From NCBI RefSeq assembly GCF_900100315.1, contig NZ_FNFF01000017.1, forward strand, positions 111,511 through 175,510: 64,000 nucleotides of DNA, read 5' to 3'. Positions 1 to 8,198 of the stretch are shown here, one piece after another. Origin of the DNA: Streptomyces indicus (GTDB lineage Bacteria; Actinomycetota; Actinomycetes; Streptomycetales; Streptomycetaceae). The notes beneath the pieces are model-generated. The model was not told where the DNA came from, did not search any database, and saw nothing but the letters and a program-made list of their open reading frames with translations. Positions within the stretch are counted from its first letter, which is position 1. Each line of letters starts with the position of its first letter. Position numbers and translations under genes: made by a program.

Positions 1-786
1 GTGCTGGACGTGGCGGAGAAGGCTGAGGGACCGAAGGCACGGGGCGGGCCGCAGGCGCAGAGCGGACGGAAAGAGCAGAGCGGACCGCAGGCTCACAGCG
101 GACCGACAGGGCAGAGCGGACCGCAGGCGCAGAGCGGGCCGGCGGCGGTCCGCGAGTACCGGATGACCGAGCTCGCCGAGGCGGCCGGCATCACCGTGCG
201 CACCCTGCGCTTCTACCGCGAGCGCGGCCTCATCCCGCCCCCGCGCCGCGAGGGCCGGATCGCCTGGTACGACGAGCACCACCTGGCCCGGCTGCACACC
301 ATCGCCGCGATGCTGGAGCGCGGCCACACCCTGTCCGTCATCGGGGAGTTGAACGAGGCCCTGGAGTCGGGGCGCGACGTGGGCGAGGCGCTCGGCCTGC
401 ACCCCACCGAGGAGACCCCGGTCCGCCTCAGCCCCGAGGAGCTGGCCGACGCCTTCGCGGGCGAGGTCACCCCCGAGAACCTGGCCGCGGCCCTCGACCT
501 CGGCTATCTCGCCCCCGACGGCGACGAGATCGTGCACATCAGCCGACGCCTCCTGGACGCGTCAACCGCCTTGGTCCGCGCGGGCGTTCCGCTGGCCGAG
601 GTAATGCAGGCGGGCGCCCGGGTCCGCGAACACGCGGACGCCCTGGCCGAGTTGTTCCTCGCCACCGTGCGCGCCCACGCTCCGCACGAGAGCATCGACA
701 AGCTCCGCCCGCTGGCCAAGGCGGTGGTGGAGGCGGAGCTGTCGCTGGCGCTCGACCGGCGGCTGGCGGCCGAGGAGAACACCTGA
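1..786 (+). CDS. MerR family transcriptional regulator (may be 5' partial)
   Basis: DNA-binding regulator of the MerR family. The helix-turn-helix begins at MTELAEAAG (residue 55 of this reading) and continues through TVRTLRFYRERGLIPPP, the family's first helix-turn-helix and wing. A helical region that may bind an effector follows, with no recognisable metal-binding cysteine pair, so the inducer is unknown. The frame is open to the window edge and GTG at base 1 is only the first visible start. The ATG at 163 lies just before the domain but has no obvious ribosome site. Residues 17-46 are five degenerate six-residue repeats ending in QSG or HSG, unlike the rest of the protein. If translation starts at 163 these repeats are untranslated. 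Confidence 0.85.
   Translation: MLDVAEKAEGPKARGGPQAQSGRKEQSGPQAHSGPTGQSGPQAQSGPAAVREYRMTELAEAAGITVRTLRFYRERGLIPPPRREGRIAWYDEHHLARLHTIAAMLERGHTLSVIGELNEALESGRDVGEALGLHPTEETPVRLSPEELADAFAGEVTPENLAAALDLGYLAPDGDEIVHISRRLLDASTALVRAGVPLAEVMQAGARVREHADALAELFLATVRAHAPHESIDKLRPLAKAVVEAELSLALDRRLAAEENT
49..138 (+). repeat. 18-bp tandem repeat, five degenerate copies
   Basis: Five in-frame 18-bp units encode PQAQSG, RKEQSG, PQAHSG, PTGQSG and PQAQSG just before the MerR DNA-binding domain. Whether they are translated depends on the true start of the gene. Confidence 0.7.
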
Positions 787-838
787 CGGGCCCGGACCGC
801 GGCCAGCGCCACCGTCACGGTCACCGCCACCGCCACCG

Positions 839-1714
839 TCACTGCGGAACGCCCGGGACCCTCCCCTCGCCGCCCGGCCCGCCCGACGCCGCACGTACCC
901 GCCGCAGCCCTTCCGCCCGCCAGTGCTCCCGGTCGGGCATCTGGTCCTCGCGGCGCCACCGCCAGGCCGAGAACAGCGCCCAGTTGAGGGCACGGCAGTC
1001 CTGGAGCACGCCCGGGTCGGCCCCCGGGTAGTGCGCGGCCACCTCGTCAGGCGCGTGCGCGAGGTCGAACTCGACCGGCCCGCGGCAGCACGTGGCGAGA
1101 TCCACGAAGAGCGGGCCCTCGGCCGTGTCGAGCACATTGCCGGGATGCGGCTCACCGTGCAGCAGCTGCTCACCGGTGCGGGCCGCGGCGAGACGGGCGG
1201 TCAGCCCGCGCAGCGTCCCGGCGAGGAACTCCCTTTCCGAGGCAGGCAGTTCGGGCGAGGTCTCCAGGTCCTCCACGACCGCGAGCGCCCTGGCGGCCCG
1301 CTCGCCGAAGTGCGGCACGTCCAGACCGGCCGGGTCCACCCGGCGCAGCGCCGCGTGGTGCCGCAGCAGCGCGTCGGCGTAGGCGGCCGCGGCGATCCCG
1401 GGCCCGGCGGGCGCGTAGTACCTCCAGTACGAGAGGACGAAGCCGTCCCGCACCTGGACCTGTGCGCCGGCCCGCGCGTCCAGCTCGCCCACCGGCGCCC
1501 CGGCCCCGGCGAGCCGGCGCGCCACCTCCGTCTCGAACGCGGCCTCTTCGGCCTGACGCCCGGGCGCGACCCTGACGAGCAGGTCACACGGGTCGAGGCG
1601 CACGGCGACCCGGTCCGAGTCGTGCAGCACGACCGCGTCGTCCACCCGCAGGCCGAACCCGGCCGCGCCCGCCCTGGCCGCCGCGACGGCCCGCCGCAGC
1701 TCCACCGGCTCCAA
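839..1714 (-). CDS. Phosphotransferase (aminoglycoside phosphotransferase-like fold)
   Basis: Soluble 291-residue protein of the APH/choline kinase-like phosphotransferase family. The catalytic loop reads HGEPHPGNVL, with Glu where many members have Asp after HG. It is followed by the metal-binding segment FVDLATCC and the helix GPVEFDLAH, which is the family order. Substrate cannot be inferred; such genes are common in Streptomyces and need not confer antibiotic resistance. It is convergent with the MerR gene and lies downstream of exonuclease III on the same strand. The C-terminal 30 residues are Gly/Arg-rich and probably disordered. Confidence 0.8.
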   Translation of the reverse strand: MEPVELRRAVAAARAGAAGFGLRVDDAVVLHDSDRVAVRLDPCDLLVRVAPGRQAEEAAFETEVARRLAGAGAPVGELDARAGAQVQVRDGFVLSYWRYYAPAGPGIAAAAYADALLRHHAALRRVDPAGLDVPHFGERAARALAVVEDLETSPELPASEREFLAGTLRGLTARLAAARTGEQLLHGEPHPGNVLDTAEGPLFVDLATCCRGPVEFDLAHAPDEVAAHYPGADPGVLQDCRALNWALFSAWRWRREDQMPDREHWRAEGLRRVRAASGGPGGEGRVPGVPQ

Positions 1715-1789
1715 GGATCAGCTCCCCCGTCTCACCTCACCGGTCCAATACCGGCACCCACCCGCCTCACAGGCCCAGGACCGGCGCCG

Positions 1790-2581
1790 TCACCGGTCGA
1801 AGACCACCGTTACGGGCGCATGGTCCGACCACCGCTCCTCGTGCGTCGCGGCCCGCTCGACGAACCCCTTGACCGCCTTCTCGGCGAGCCCGGGCGTCGC
1901 GACCGCGAGATCGATCCGCCAGCCCGCGTCGTTGTCGAAGGCCCGCCCGCGGTACGACCACCACGAGTACGGCCCCTCGACCCCCGGGTGCAGCGCGCGC
2001 ACCACGTCCACGTACTCCTCGTAGACCCGGCCGAGCCACTCGCGCTCCTCCGGCAGGAAGCCGGCCTTCTTGCGGTTGGTCCGCCAGTTCTTGAGGTCCG
2101 CCTCCTGGTGGCAGATGTTCCAGTCGCCGCAGACCAGGACCTCGCGCCCGTCGGCGGCGGCACGCGTCTTGAGCTCCTTCAGATACGGCAGGAACTCGCC
2201 CATGAAGCGGTACTTCTCCTCCTGCTTCTCGGTCTCGGCCTCACCCGAGGGCAGGTACAGGCTCGCGACCGTGACGCCGGGCAGGTCGATCTCCACGTAG
2301 CGCCCGCTCGTGTCGAACTCCGTGGACCCGAAGCCGATCTGGACACGCTCGGGGGCGCGGCGCGAGTAGACGGCGACGCCCGCGCGGCCCTTGGCCACGG
2401 AGGGGGCGAGCACCACGTGCCAGCCCTCGGGTGCGCGCACCTCGTCGGGGATCTGCTCGGCCTCGGCGCGCACCTCCTGGAGACAGACGACATCGGCGTC
2501 CGTCTGCGCGAGCCACTCGGTGAAGCCCTTCTTGGCGGCGGCGCGGATGCCATTCACGTTCACGGAAGTCACAGTCAGCAC
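1790..2581 (-). CDS. xthA: Exodeoxyribonuclease III (AP endonuclease family)
   Basis: Endonuclease/exonuclease/phosphatase-fold DNA repair enzyme, expected to cleave abasic sites and act as a 3'-5' exonuclease. The 263-residue length is normal. Diagnostic segments are the N-terminal VNVNGIRAA, the catalytic glutamate in CLQEVRAE, the GDWNICHQEADL loop and the C-terminal WSDHAPVTV. The start is GTG at 2581. A hexamer reading TATCGT on the coding strand lies six bases upstream, which suggests leaderless transcription. The gene is divergent from the GNAT gene at 2650, and the two share a very short promoter region. Confidence 0.95.
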   Translation of the reverse strand: MLTVTSVNVNGIRAAAKKGFTEWLAQTDADVVCLQEVRAEAEQIPDEVRAPEGWHVVLAPSVAKGRAGVAVYSRRAPERVQIGFGSTEFDTSGRYVEIDLPGVTVASLYLPSGEAETEKQEEKYRFMGEFLPYLKELKTRAAADGREVLVCGDWNICHQEADLKNWRTNRKKAGFLPEEREWLGRVYEEYVDVVRALHPGVEGPYSWWSYRGRAFDNDAGWRIDLAVATPGLAEKAVKGFVERAATHEERWSDHAPVTVVFDR

Positions 2582-2649
2582 CCCGGCACGATACCGGCAG
2601 ACTGGGTACCCCCTGTCCCGGCAGAATGCATAGAACTACGATGACTCGC

Positions 2650-3132
2650 ATGAACATTCGCCCCGTGCGCTACGACCACCCGGACGCCGTCAAGCTCAAC
2701 GACCAGGTGCAGCTGGAGTACGTCGAGCGCTACGGAGACGGCGAGGGCGACGCCACACCGCTGGACGCCGGCATGTTCGTACCGCCGCTCGGCCTCTACC
2801 TGATCGCCTACGACGACCAGGACCGTCCGGTCGCGACCGGCGGCTGGCGCACCCAGGACGCCAACGACGAGGGGTACGCGGACGGGGACGCCGAGCTCAA
2901 GCGCATGTACGTGGTCCCCGAGGCGCGCGGCCTCGGCCTGGCGCGGCGGATCCTCGCCCTGCTCGAGGAGGACGCGCGCGGCCGCGGACGCACCCGCATG
3001 GTCCTGGAGACGGGCACGGAGCAGCCCGAGGCGATCGCCCTGTACGAGTCCAGCGGCTACGAGCCGTGCGCGAAGTTCGGCCACTACCGCTGCTACGACA
3101 ACAGCCGCTGCTACGCCAAGCCCTTGTTCTGA
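2650..3132 (+). CDS. GNAT family N-acetyltransferase
   Basis: Acetyl-CoA dependent acetyltransferase fold of about 160 residues. The acetyl-CoA loop is visible as VVPEARGLGLARRIL, followed by LETGTEQPEAIALYESSGYE, the usual beta5-alpha4 motif. Substrate is unknown. In-frame ATG codons occur at 2626, 2641 and 2650. I chose 2650 because a TACGAT hexamer at 2637-2642 sits seven bases before it, matching the leaderless pattern seen at other genes here; no ribosome site precedes any of the three. Its 3' end overlaps the convergent histidine kinase gene by 22 bp. Confidence 0.85.
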   Translation: MNIRPVRYDHPDAVKLNDQVQLEYVERYGDGEGDATPLDAGMFVPPLGLYLIAYDDQDRPVATGGWRTQDANDEGYADGDAELKRMYVVPEARGLGLARRILALLEEDARGRGRTRMVLETGTEQPEAIALYESSGYEPCAKFGHYRCYDNSRCYAKPLF

Positions 3133-4352
3133 CCTTCACCTGAGCCCTCGACCACGGCCGGCCGCAGATCCAGGACGGCGAGCGCCCCGCCCCCGTCCGG
3201 GTTCGCGAACCGCAGCCGTGCGCCGAGCACATGGGCCTGGCCGGTCGCGATGGTGAGCCCGAGCCCGAGGCCCGCCTCCTGGGCTCCGGTGCTGAAGCGC
3301 TGCGGCCCGGACCGCAGGATGTGTTCGGGGAACCCGGGCCCGCTGTCGTACACCCGGAGCACCCCGCCCTCGGCCTCGACCCGCACGGGCGCGGCGCCGT
3401 GCCGCAGCGCGTTGGTGACGAGGTTGGCGACGATCCGCTCGAAGCGCCGCGGATCGGTCTCGACCTCGGCCTCGGCGAGGACCACGACCTCCACCCCGTC
3501 CGCGGGTCCCGCGACCGACCGCACGGCCCGGCGCACCAGCTCCCCGAAGTCCAGCGGCTCGGTCTCCGCCGTCTCGCCGGCCACGTCGAGCCGCGCCACC
3601 TCGATGACGTCGTCCACGAGTTCCCGCAGCCGCTGCGCGCTGTCCTGGACGAGCTCGGCGGGCCGCCCGGGCGGCAGCAGTCCGGCGGAGGTGACCATCC
3701 CGGCCACGGGGGTGCGCAGTTCGTGCGCGATGTTCGCGGTCACCTCGCGCTCGGCCTGGATCCGCCGGGCGAGCGCGTCGGCCATGGTGTTCACCGCGGC
3801 GGTCAGCTTGGCGACCTCGTCCTTGCCGCGCGGTTCGAGCCGCGCCGTGAGGTCGCCGTCGGCGATGCGCTGGGCGGTGTCGGCGGAGGCGGTCAGCCGC
3901 CGCCCGAGCCACGAGGCGACGGCGAACCCGGCCACGGCGCCGAGCCCGACCCCGATCCCGCCGGAGATCCACAGCACCCGGTCGAGGTCCCGCAGCGCGC
4001 GTACCTCTTTCACATACGGCCGCCGCAGCGCCACGACCGCGTCCCCCTGCTTGCTCGCGGCCCACAGCATGGGCGGCCCGTCGGCGTCCCGGTCGAGGTA
4101 GACCGCCCACTTGCCCTGCCGCACGGCCTCATCGAGCGGCTTCGGCAGATCGGGCGGGTCGATCATCGAGTTGCCGCCGTCGACGCCGGCCGCATGGTCC
4201 TGCACGGCCGTCCGCAGCCGGTCCCCGATCTGCTGCACGGCCGCGTCGAACTGGGCCTCCACGGTCTGGTGGTGCACCAGCATCCCGATGACCACGGCCA
4301 CCAGGGCGGCGGTGCCGGCGATCGCGGCACCGATCTTCGTCCGAAGTCCCAT
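3111..4352 (-). CDS. Sensor histidine kinase (HAMP-HisKA-HATPase)
   Basis: Membrane sensor kinase of 413 residues. An N-terminal transmembrane helix and a short extracytoplasmic sensor region are followed by a second helix near residues 145-165. A HAMP segment comes next, then the phospho-acceptor box IAHELRTPVAG, the N box NLVTNALRHG, and the ATP lid with DSGPGFP and GLGLGLTI. The ATG at 4352 opens directly on the first helix. Longer in-frame readings pass through low-complexity sequence belonging to the lipoprotein gene. The lipoprotein stop is two bases upstream, so the two are co-transcribed. No response regulator lies next to it, so the cognate partner must be elsewhere. Confidence 0.9.
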   Translation of the reverse strand: MGLRTKIGAAIAGTAALVAVVIGMLVHHQTVEAQFDAAVQQIGDRLRTAVQDHAAGVDGGNSMIDPPDLPKPLDEAVRQGKWAVYLDRDADGPPMLWAASKQGDAVVALRRPYVKEVRALRDLDRVLWISGGIGVGLGAVAGFAVASWLGRRLTASADTAQRIADGDLTARLEPRGKDEVAKLTAAVNTMADALARRIQAEREVTANIAHELRTPVAGMVTSAGLLPPGRPAELVQDSAQRLRELVDDVIEVARLDVAGETAETEPLDFGELVRRAVRSVAGPADGVEVVVLAEAEVETDPRRFERIVANLVTNALRHGAAPVRVEAEGGVLRVYDSGPGFPEHILRSGPQRFSTGAQEAGLGLGLTIATGQAHVLGARLRFANPDGGGALAVLDLRPAVVEGSGEGQNKGLA

Positions 4353-4354
4353 GC

Positions 4355-4822
4355 TCAGTACACCGGGACATTCAGCCGGATCGCCTGGAGCTGGACCTTG
4401 ACAGCCTCGGCGGGCAGCGCGGCGGGGTCGTCGGGTACGACGGTGGCGCGCCGGTAGTAGGCGACGCGCTCCTGCTGCTGCAGCCCGCTGAGCGTGACGG
4501 TCACGTCGTACGGCTTCTCCGCGCACCCCGGCAGGCACCAGGGCCCGCTCAGCTTCCCGCTCGCCTCGGCGGCGGGCCCGCCCCAACTGTGCCACTTGAG
4601 CCCGCTGACGGTCACCAGCTCACTGAGCCCGACCGAGGTCGGCCGGCGCAGCGGCTGCCCCATGGAGTCGGCGACGTACACGGGTCCCTTCTGCGGCGAA
4701 GGCGAGATCGCGGGCCCCTGCACATGCAGCCCCTCCGGCCGGCCACAGGCCCCGAGCAGCACCAGGCCCGCGGCGGCGGCCGCGGCACGGAGCACCCAGC
4801 GGGATCGGACAAGAGTGGACAT
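4355..4822 (-). CDS. Putative lipoprotein paired with the sensor kinase
   Basis: Exported protein of about 155 residues. A basic n-region and Ala-rich hydrophobic stretch end in the lipobox LGAC, so the mature protein should be anchored by an acylated cysteine on the outer face of the membrane. I do not recognise a domain in the remainder. The start is the ATG at 4822; a TTG three codons upstream is possible. The stop abuts the start of the kinase gene. By analogy with other actinobacterial kinase-lipoprotein pairs it may modulate the kinase sensor domain, but this is inference from position only. Confidence 0.8.
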   Translation of the reverse strand: MSTLVRSRWVLRAAAAAAGLVLLGACGRPEGLHVQGPAISPSPQKGPVYVADSMGQPLRRPTSVGLSELVTVSGLKWHSWGGPAAEASGKLSGPWCLPGCAEKPYDVTVTLSGLQQQERVAYYRRATVVPDDPAALPAEAVKVQLQAIRLNVPVY

Positions 4823-4863
4823 ACGGATCAAGTATCCACGTCATCCGACCACGCCGGAACGGA

Positions 4864-5775
4864 TCACCGTCGCAGCGGCTTCTGCTCGGCTGCCCGCTGC
4901 GCGGGAGCGAAGGCGTCGAACTGCCCGCCGACCGGCCGCGCACCGTCGCCGAACGGCCCCGAGCCGGCGAGGCGGTCGCGGTCCACGAGCGAGGGGACGT
5001 CGACCTCCAGACGCTGGGGCGCGGCGCCCCGGCCGCTCTCCCCCATGATCATCATGGGGTCGAACATCACGACGGCGCCGGCGACCACCAGGAAGGCCAG
5101 CGGGCCGATGAGCATCGGGACGAGCATGCCGAAGGGCGAGGTGCCGGTGGTGCCGGAGCCGACGGCGCCGTGCAGATGGACGTGCACGGCGGCCATGCCG
5201 GTGTAGTGCATGCCCGTGACCGCGACACCCATGATGAGGCTGGCACCGAGGCTCCACAGCAACCCTCTGACCTGGACCGCGCACCACAGCGCGGCGGTGG
5301 CGGCGACGATGGCGATCACGAGGGAGACGGCGACGGTGCCCGCGTCGTAGCCCAGCGACCCGCCGCGCACGGTCATCGCGGCCATGCCCATGTAGTGCAT
5401 GCCCGCCACCCCGAGCCCGGTGATGACGCCGCCCGTGAGCAGCGCGGGCACGGTCGCCCCCAGGTACCCGACGATGAACACCCCGACACTGACGACCACG
5501 ATCGCGACGGCCAGGCTGCCGTAGGTCAGCGGCCAGTCGTACGCGACCCGCGCCTCCCGCACCGTGAAGCCGATCATGGCGATGAAGTGCATCGTCCAGA
5601 TCCCGCAGCCGATGGCCCCGGCCCCGAGCAGCAGCCAGCCGGGCCGCCAGGTCCGCGCGTCGAAGAGGGAGCGCGTCGTGCAGCGCAGCCCGAGCGCGCT
5701 GCCGAAGCAAGCCATCACGTACCCGACGACGGGTGTGACCCACCCATAGCTGAAGCCGTCGATGGTCCCGTCCAT
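4864..5775 (-). CDS. MHYT domain integral membrane sensor protein
   Basis: Polytopic membrane protein with three repeats of the MHYT signature (MHFIAM, MHYMGM and MHYTGM, each within a hydrophobic helix pair). The family is proposed to bind copper through these Met/His residues and to sense oxygen, CO or NO. No GGDEF or EAL output domain follows. The hydrophilic tail of about 55 residues is the only cytoplasmic part, so any signalling would need a partner. The start at ATG 5775 has GGAAGG upstream at ribosome-site distance; a GTG eight codons earlier is an alternative. Confidence 0.9.
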   Translation of the reverse strand: MDGTIDGFSYGWVTPVVGYVMACFGSALGLRCTTRSLFDARTWRPGWLLLGAGAIGCGIWTMHFIAMIGFTVREARVAYDWPLTYGSLAVAIVVVSVGVFIVGYLGATVPALLTGGVITGLGVAGMHYMGMAAMTVRGGSLGYDAGTVAVSLVIAIVAATAALWCAVQVRGLLWSLGASLIMGVAVTGMHYTGMAAVHVHLHGAVGSGTTGTSPFGMLVPMLIGPLAFLVVAGAVVMFDPMMIMGESGRGAAPQRLEVDVPSLVDRDRLAGSGPFGDGARPVGGQFDAFAPAQRAAEQKPLRR

Positions 5776-6006
5776 GAGCGCAGCAACCTTCCGTGCCACG
5801 GCGCGAACAGCTGATCCACAAATGCGTGGCGCCGGTGAGGAATCCGTGGAGGCCGAGTGGCCGCGATGAGTATGCCAGCCCCGCGCCTACCGGTCGGTCA
5901 CAAGACGGTCAAGGCAGAGCGGGACCGCGATGACGTGCGCCACACCTCGGCGCGAACCCTCACATGACGAAGCACCCCCGCACATGCCAAAGCACCTGCA
6001 CACAAC

Positions 6007-6044
6007 GAAGAACCCCCGCCGGATTTCTCCGACGGGGGTTCTTC
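6007..6044 (-). terminator. Hairpin terminator downstream of tRNA-Ala
   Basis: A perfect 12-bp stem (GAAGAACCCCCG paired with CGGGGGTTCTTC) encloses a 14-base loop, starting ten bases after the tRNA 3' end. It probably ends the tRNA transcript. Confidence 0.75.
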
Positions 6045-6053
6045 CAATTGCGG

Positions 6054-6127
6054 TGGACCTGAGGGGATTTGAACCCCTGGCCCCCTCGATGCGAACGAGG
6101 TGCGCTACCGGACTGCGCCACAGGCCC
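6054..6127 (-). tRNA. tRNA-Ala (anticodon CGC)
   Basis: A 74-nt cloverleaf read on the minus strand. The acceptor GGGCCTG pairs with CAGGTCC and contains the G3:U70 pair that identifies alanine tRNAs. The anticodon stem CCTCG/CGAGG encloses loop TTCGCAT, giving anticodon CGC for GCG codons. The T-arm contains GGTTCAAATCC. CCA is not encoded (ACC then G). Confidence 0.95.
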
Positions 6128-6212
6128 TTGCAACGAGTGAAACCTTAGCACCCCGATCGGGGTGCTTGGAAATCCGTTCCGCCCTGGTCAGCCGGACGGC
6201 CCGGATCCGGAC

Positions 6213-7346
6213 TCATTCGTTGGCCGCGCGCGGACGCTCGGGGTCCGCGTACTGGTCGAACAGCGGGGTGCGGCCGCGCTCGCGCGAGCGCCGCCCGGAC
6301 GCGGCACGACGGGCGGCGGCGGCCTGCGCGTCCGAGGACTTGGCCGGACGCGCCTCGGGTGCCCCCGCCTCGCCGTCCGCTTCCTCGGCGGCAGCCGAAG
6401 CGGCGGCCGAAGCCCCGGACCCGGCGCCCGCCGACGAGCGGGCCGAGCTCCAGATGTCCGGGGCGCCCAGGTCGATCTCGCCGTGCGCACGCGGGGCGAC
6501 CGGCGCGGTCACATAGGTCGGCAGCGGGACCGGCACCGGCTCCCAGCTGTCCCCGCGCGCGGCGCCGCGCTCCCGCTCACGCTGCTGGTCCACCCACTCC
6601 GCGTGGTCGGTCTGCTCGACGAGCGCGCGCCGGTCGGCGGCGAGGTCGGGTCCCGCGGGGGCCTGTTCGCGCGCGGCCGCCTCACGGCGCTGCGCCGCGC
6701 TGCGCTCACGCACCCGGCGGGCGGCGGCCTCGGCACGGCGGCGGTCCATCACGTAGGCGAAGCGCCGGCGTTCCTGGGCCCGCAGATGCAGGATGTACGC
6801 GCTCAGCAGGACGGCCGGCACGCCGGGCGCCCACAGGAACGCGAGTCCGCCCACCGCGGCGACGACCGCGCCGAGCGTGAAGGCGAGGAAGAGCAGCATC
6901 GTGGTGCGCCGGCGGCGGGCGAGCACCTTCGAACGGCGGGCCCGCGCGGCGGCCTGCGGATCGGGGCGGCGGGCGGCGCGCGGCCTGTCCTGCGCCTGCG
7001 CCGGGGCGTCGACCGGCTCACGGGCCGCGGGCTCCTCGGCCGGCTCGGCGACCTCGTCGGGCTCAGGAGCGGTGGGCGCGGCGAAGGACCGGACGTCGAC
7101 GGATCCCGTCAGGGGGTCCGCGCCGGCCGGTTCCGACCCGGGCTCGTCGCCCACGCCCCGGTCCTTGAGGCCCTTGGCGTAGCGGCGCTCCATCCCCGCC
7201 CGTCCGGACAGCAGACGGATGGCGGTGCTGAAGCGTTCCGTCGGACGGGCTTCGTTGAGCTCGTCCTGCCTACGGAGCCACATCGGCACCAAGTAGGCGG
7301 CCCAGGCCCCGACGATGACTGCGTAGATGAGGCCGCTGCTGCTCAC
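6213..7346 (-). CDS. glpR: GlpR-like membrane receptor of gephyrin-like Glp
   Basis: A 377-residue membrane protein. Residues 5-22 form an N-terminal transmembrane helix, followed by a charged cytoplasmic segment with the conserved RPTERFSTAIRLL motif. Two closely spaced helices lie near residues 148-190, and the C-terminal half is Arg/Ala-rich and coiled. This architecture and the neighbouring MoeA-like gene match the actinobacterial GlpR. In corynebacteria GlpR is the membrane receptor for Glp, which binds FtsZ and links septation to polar growth. The GTG start at 7346 has a TACCGT hexamer seven bases upstream (leaderless pattern). The name rests on family resemblance and synteny; its function in Streptomyces is inferred. 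Confidence 0.75.
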   Translation of the reverse strand: MSSSGLIYAVIVGAWAAYLVPMWLRRQDELNEARPTERFSTAIRLLSGRAGMERRYAKGLKDRGVGDEPGSEPAGADPLTGSVDVRSFAAPTAPEPDEVAEPAEEPAAREPVDAPAQAQDRPRAARRPDPQAAARARRSKVLARRRRTTMLLFLAFTLGAVVAAVGGLAFLWAPGVPAVLLSAYILHLRAQERRRFAYVMDRRRAEAAARRVRERSAAQRREAAAREQAPAGPDLAADRRALVEQTDHAEWVDQQRERERGAARGDSWEPVPVPLPTYVTAPVAPRAHGEIDLGAPDIWSSARSSAGAGSGASAAASAAAEEADGEAGAPEARPAKSSDAQAAAARRAASGRRSRERGRTPLFDQYADPERPRAANE

Positions 7347-7527
7347 GCCTCACACGGTAGAGGGGTTTCGGTGAGGCCATCTGCCAATTGGCCCGGTGTG
7401 TCGCACGATCTGGCTGATATCTCGAACTTTTTTTGTGACTGATGCGATCAGCTGGCTTCGATTACCGGCATATTCACGGTCGCCCGGCGCTCATTTTCGA
7501 ACACTTATTTTATTTACGGGCGGCCGA

Positions 7528-8181
7528 TCAGGGCGTGCCGTTGGTCCCCCGCGGACCCTCCTGGACCTGGTCACGGTCCTGGAGTGCGGCGATCCTGCGG
7601 CTCGCGCGCCAGCGTGCGAGCAGTCCTTCGGGGACCTCTTCGGCGGTGAGGGCGAAGACGAGATGGTCGCGCCAGCCTCCATCAATGTGGAGATAGCGTG
7701 GACGAAGTCCCTCGGAGCGGAATCCGAGTTTCTCGACGACTCTGCGGCTCGGCTGGTTCTCGGGGCGAATACAGACTTCGATGCGGTGCAGACCGACCGT
7801 GCGAAAACAGTGGTCGACCGCGAGCGCCACCGAGGTGGGCATGACGCCGCGGCCCGCGACCGCCTGGTCCACCCAGTAGCCGACATGGCCCGAGCACATC
7901 GAGCCCCAGGTGATCCCGGCGACCGTGAGCTGGCCGACGAGGCGGCCCTGGTACTCGATGACGAACGGCAGCATCCGCCCCGCGTTCGCCTCCGCGCGCA
8001 GGTGGCGGACCATCTGCCGGTACGTGGGGCGGTGGGCGGGCGGTGCGCCGGGGGCGGGCGGCGGGATGGTCGCCTCCCAGGGGCGCAGCCAGTCCCGGTT
8101 GCGGCGGTTGACCTCGCGCCAGGCGCGCTGGTCGCGCATCTTTATGGGCCGGAGGACGACATCGCCGTCCACCAGCTCCAC
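7528..8181 (-). CDS. RimJ/RimL-type GNAT N-acetyltransferase
   Basis: A 217-residue member of the RimJ/RimL branch of GNAT enzymes, which acetylate protein N-termini or small molecules. Visible are the N-terminal VVLRPIKMRDQRAW strand, the acetyl-CoA loop QAVAGRGVMPTSVALAVDHCF, and the HRIEVCIRPENQPSRRVVEKLGFRSEG segment diagnostic of this branch. The GTG at 8181 opens the conserved ELVDGDVVLRP start. It follows the MogA gene by 17 bp on the same strand and so belongs to the molybdenum cofactor/Glp cluster, where a GNAT gene often sits in Streptomyces. The C-terminal 20 residues are unstructured in appearance. Confidence 0.85.
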   Translation of the reverse strand: MELVDGDVVLRPIKMRDQRAWREVNRRNRDWLRPWEATIPPPAPGAPPAHRPTYRQMVRHLRAEANAGRMLPFVIEYQGRLVGQLTVAGITWGSMCSGHVGYWVDQAVAGRGVMPTSVALAVDHCFRTVGLHRIEVCIRPENQPSRRVVEKLGFRSEGLRPRYLHIDGGWRDHLVFALTAEEVPEGLLARWRASRRIAALQDRDQVQEGPRGTNGTP

Positions 8182-8198
8182 CGGCCAGGAAGGGCTGT

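Noticed and set aside
839..1714. Aminoglycoside resistance gene interpretation
   Set aside because: Only the general phosphotransferase fold is visible; resistance cannot be claimed from it.
5960..6151. Short open frames across tRNA-Ala
   Set aside because: They translate tRNA sequence (QGFKSPQVH-type peptides), a known annotation artefact.
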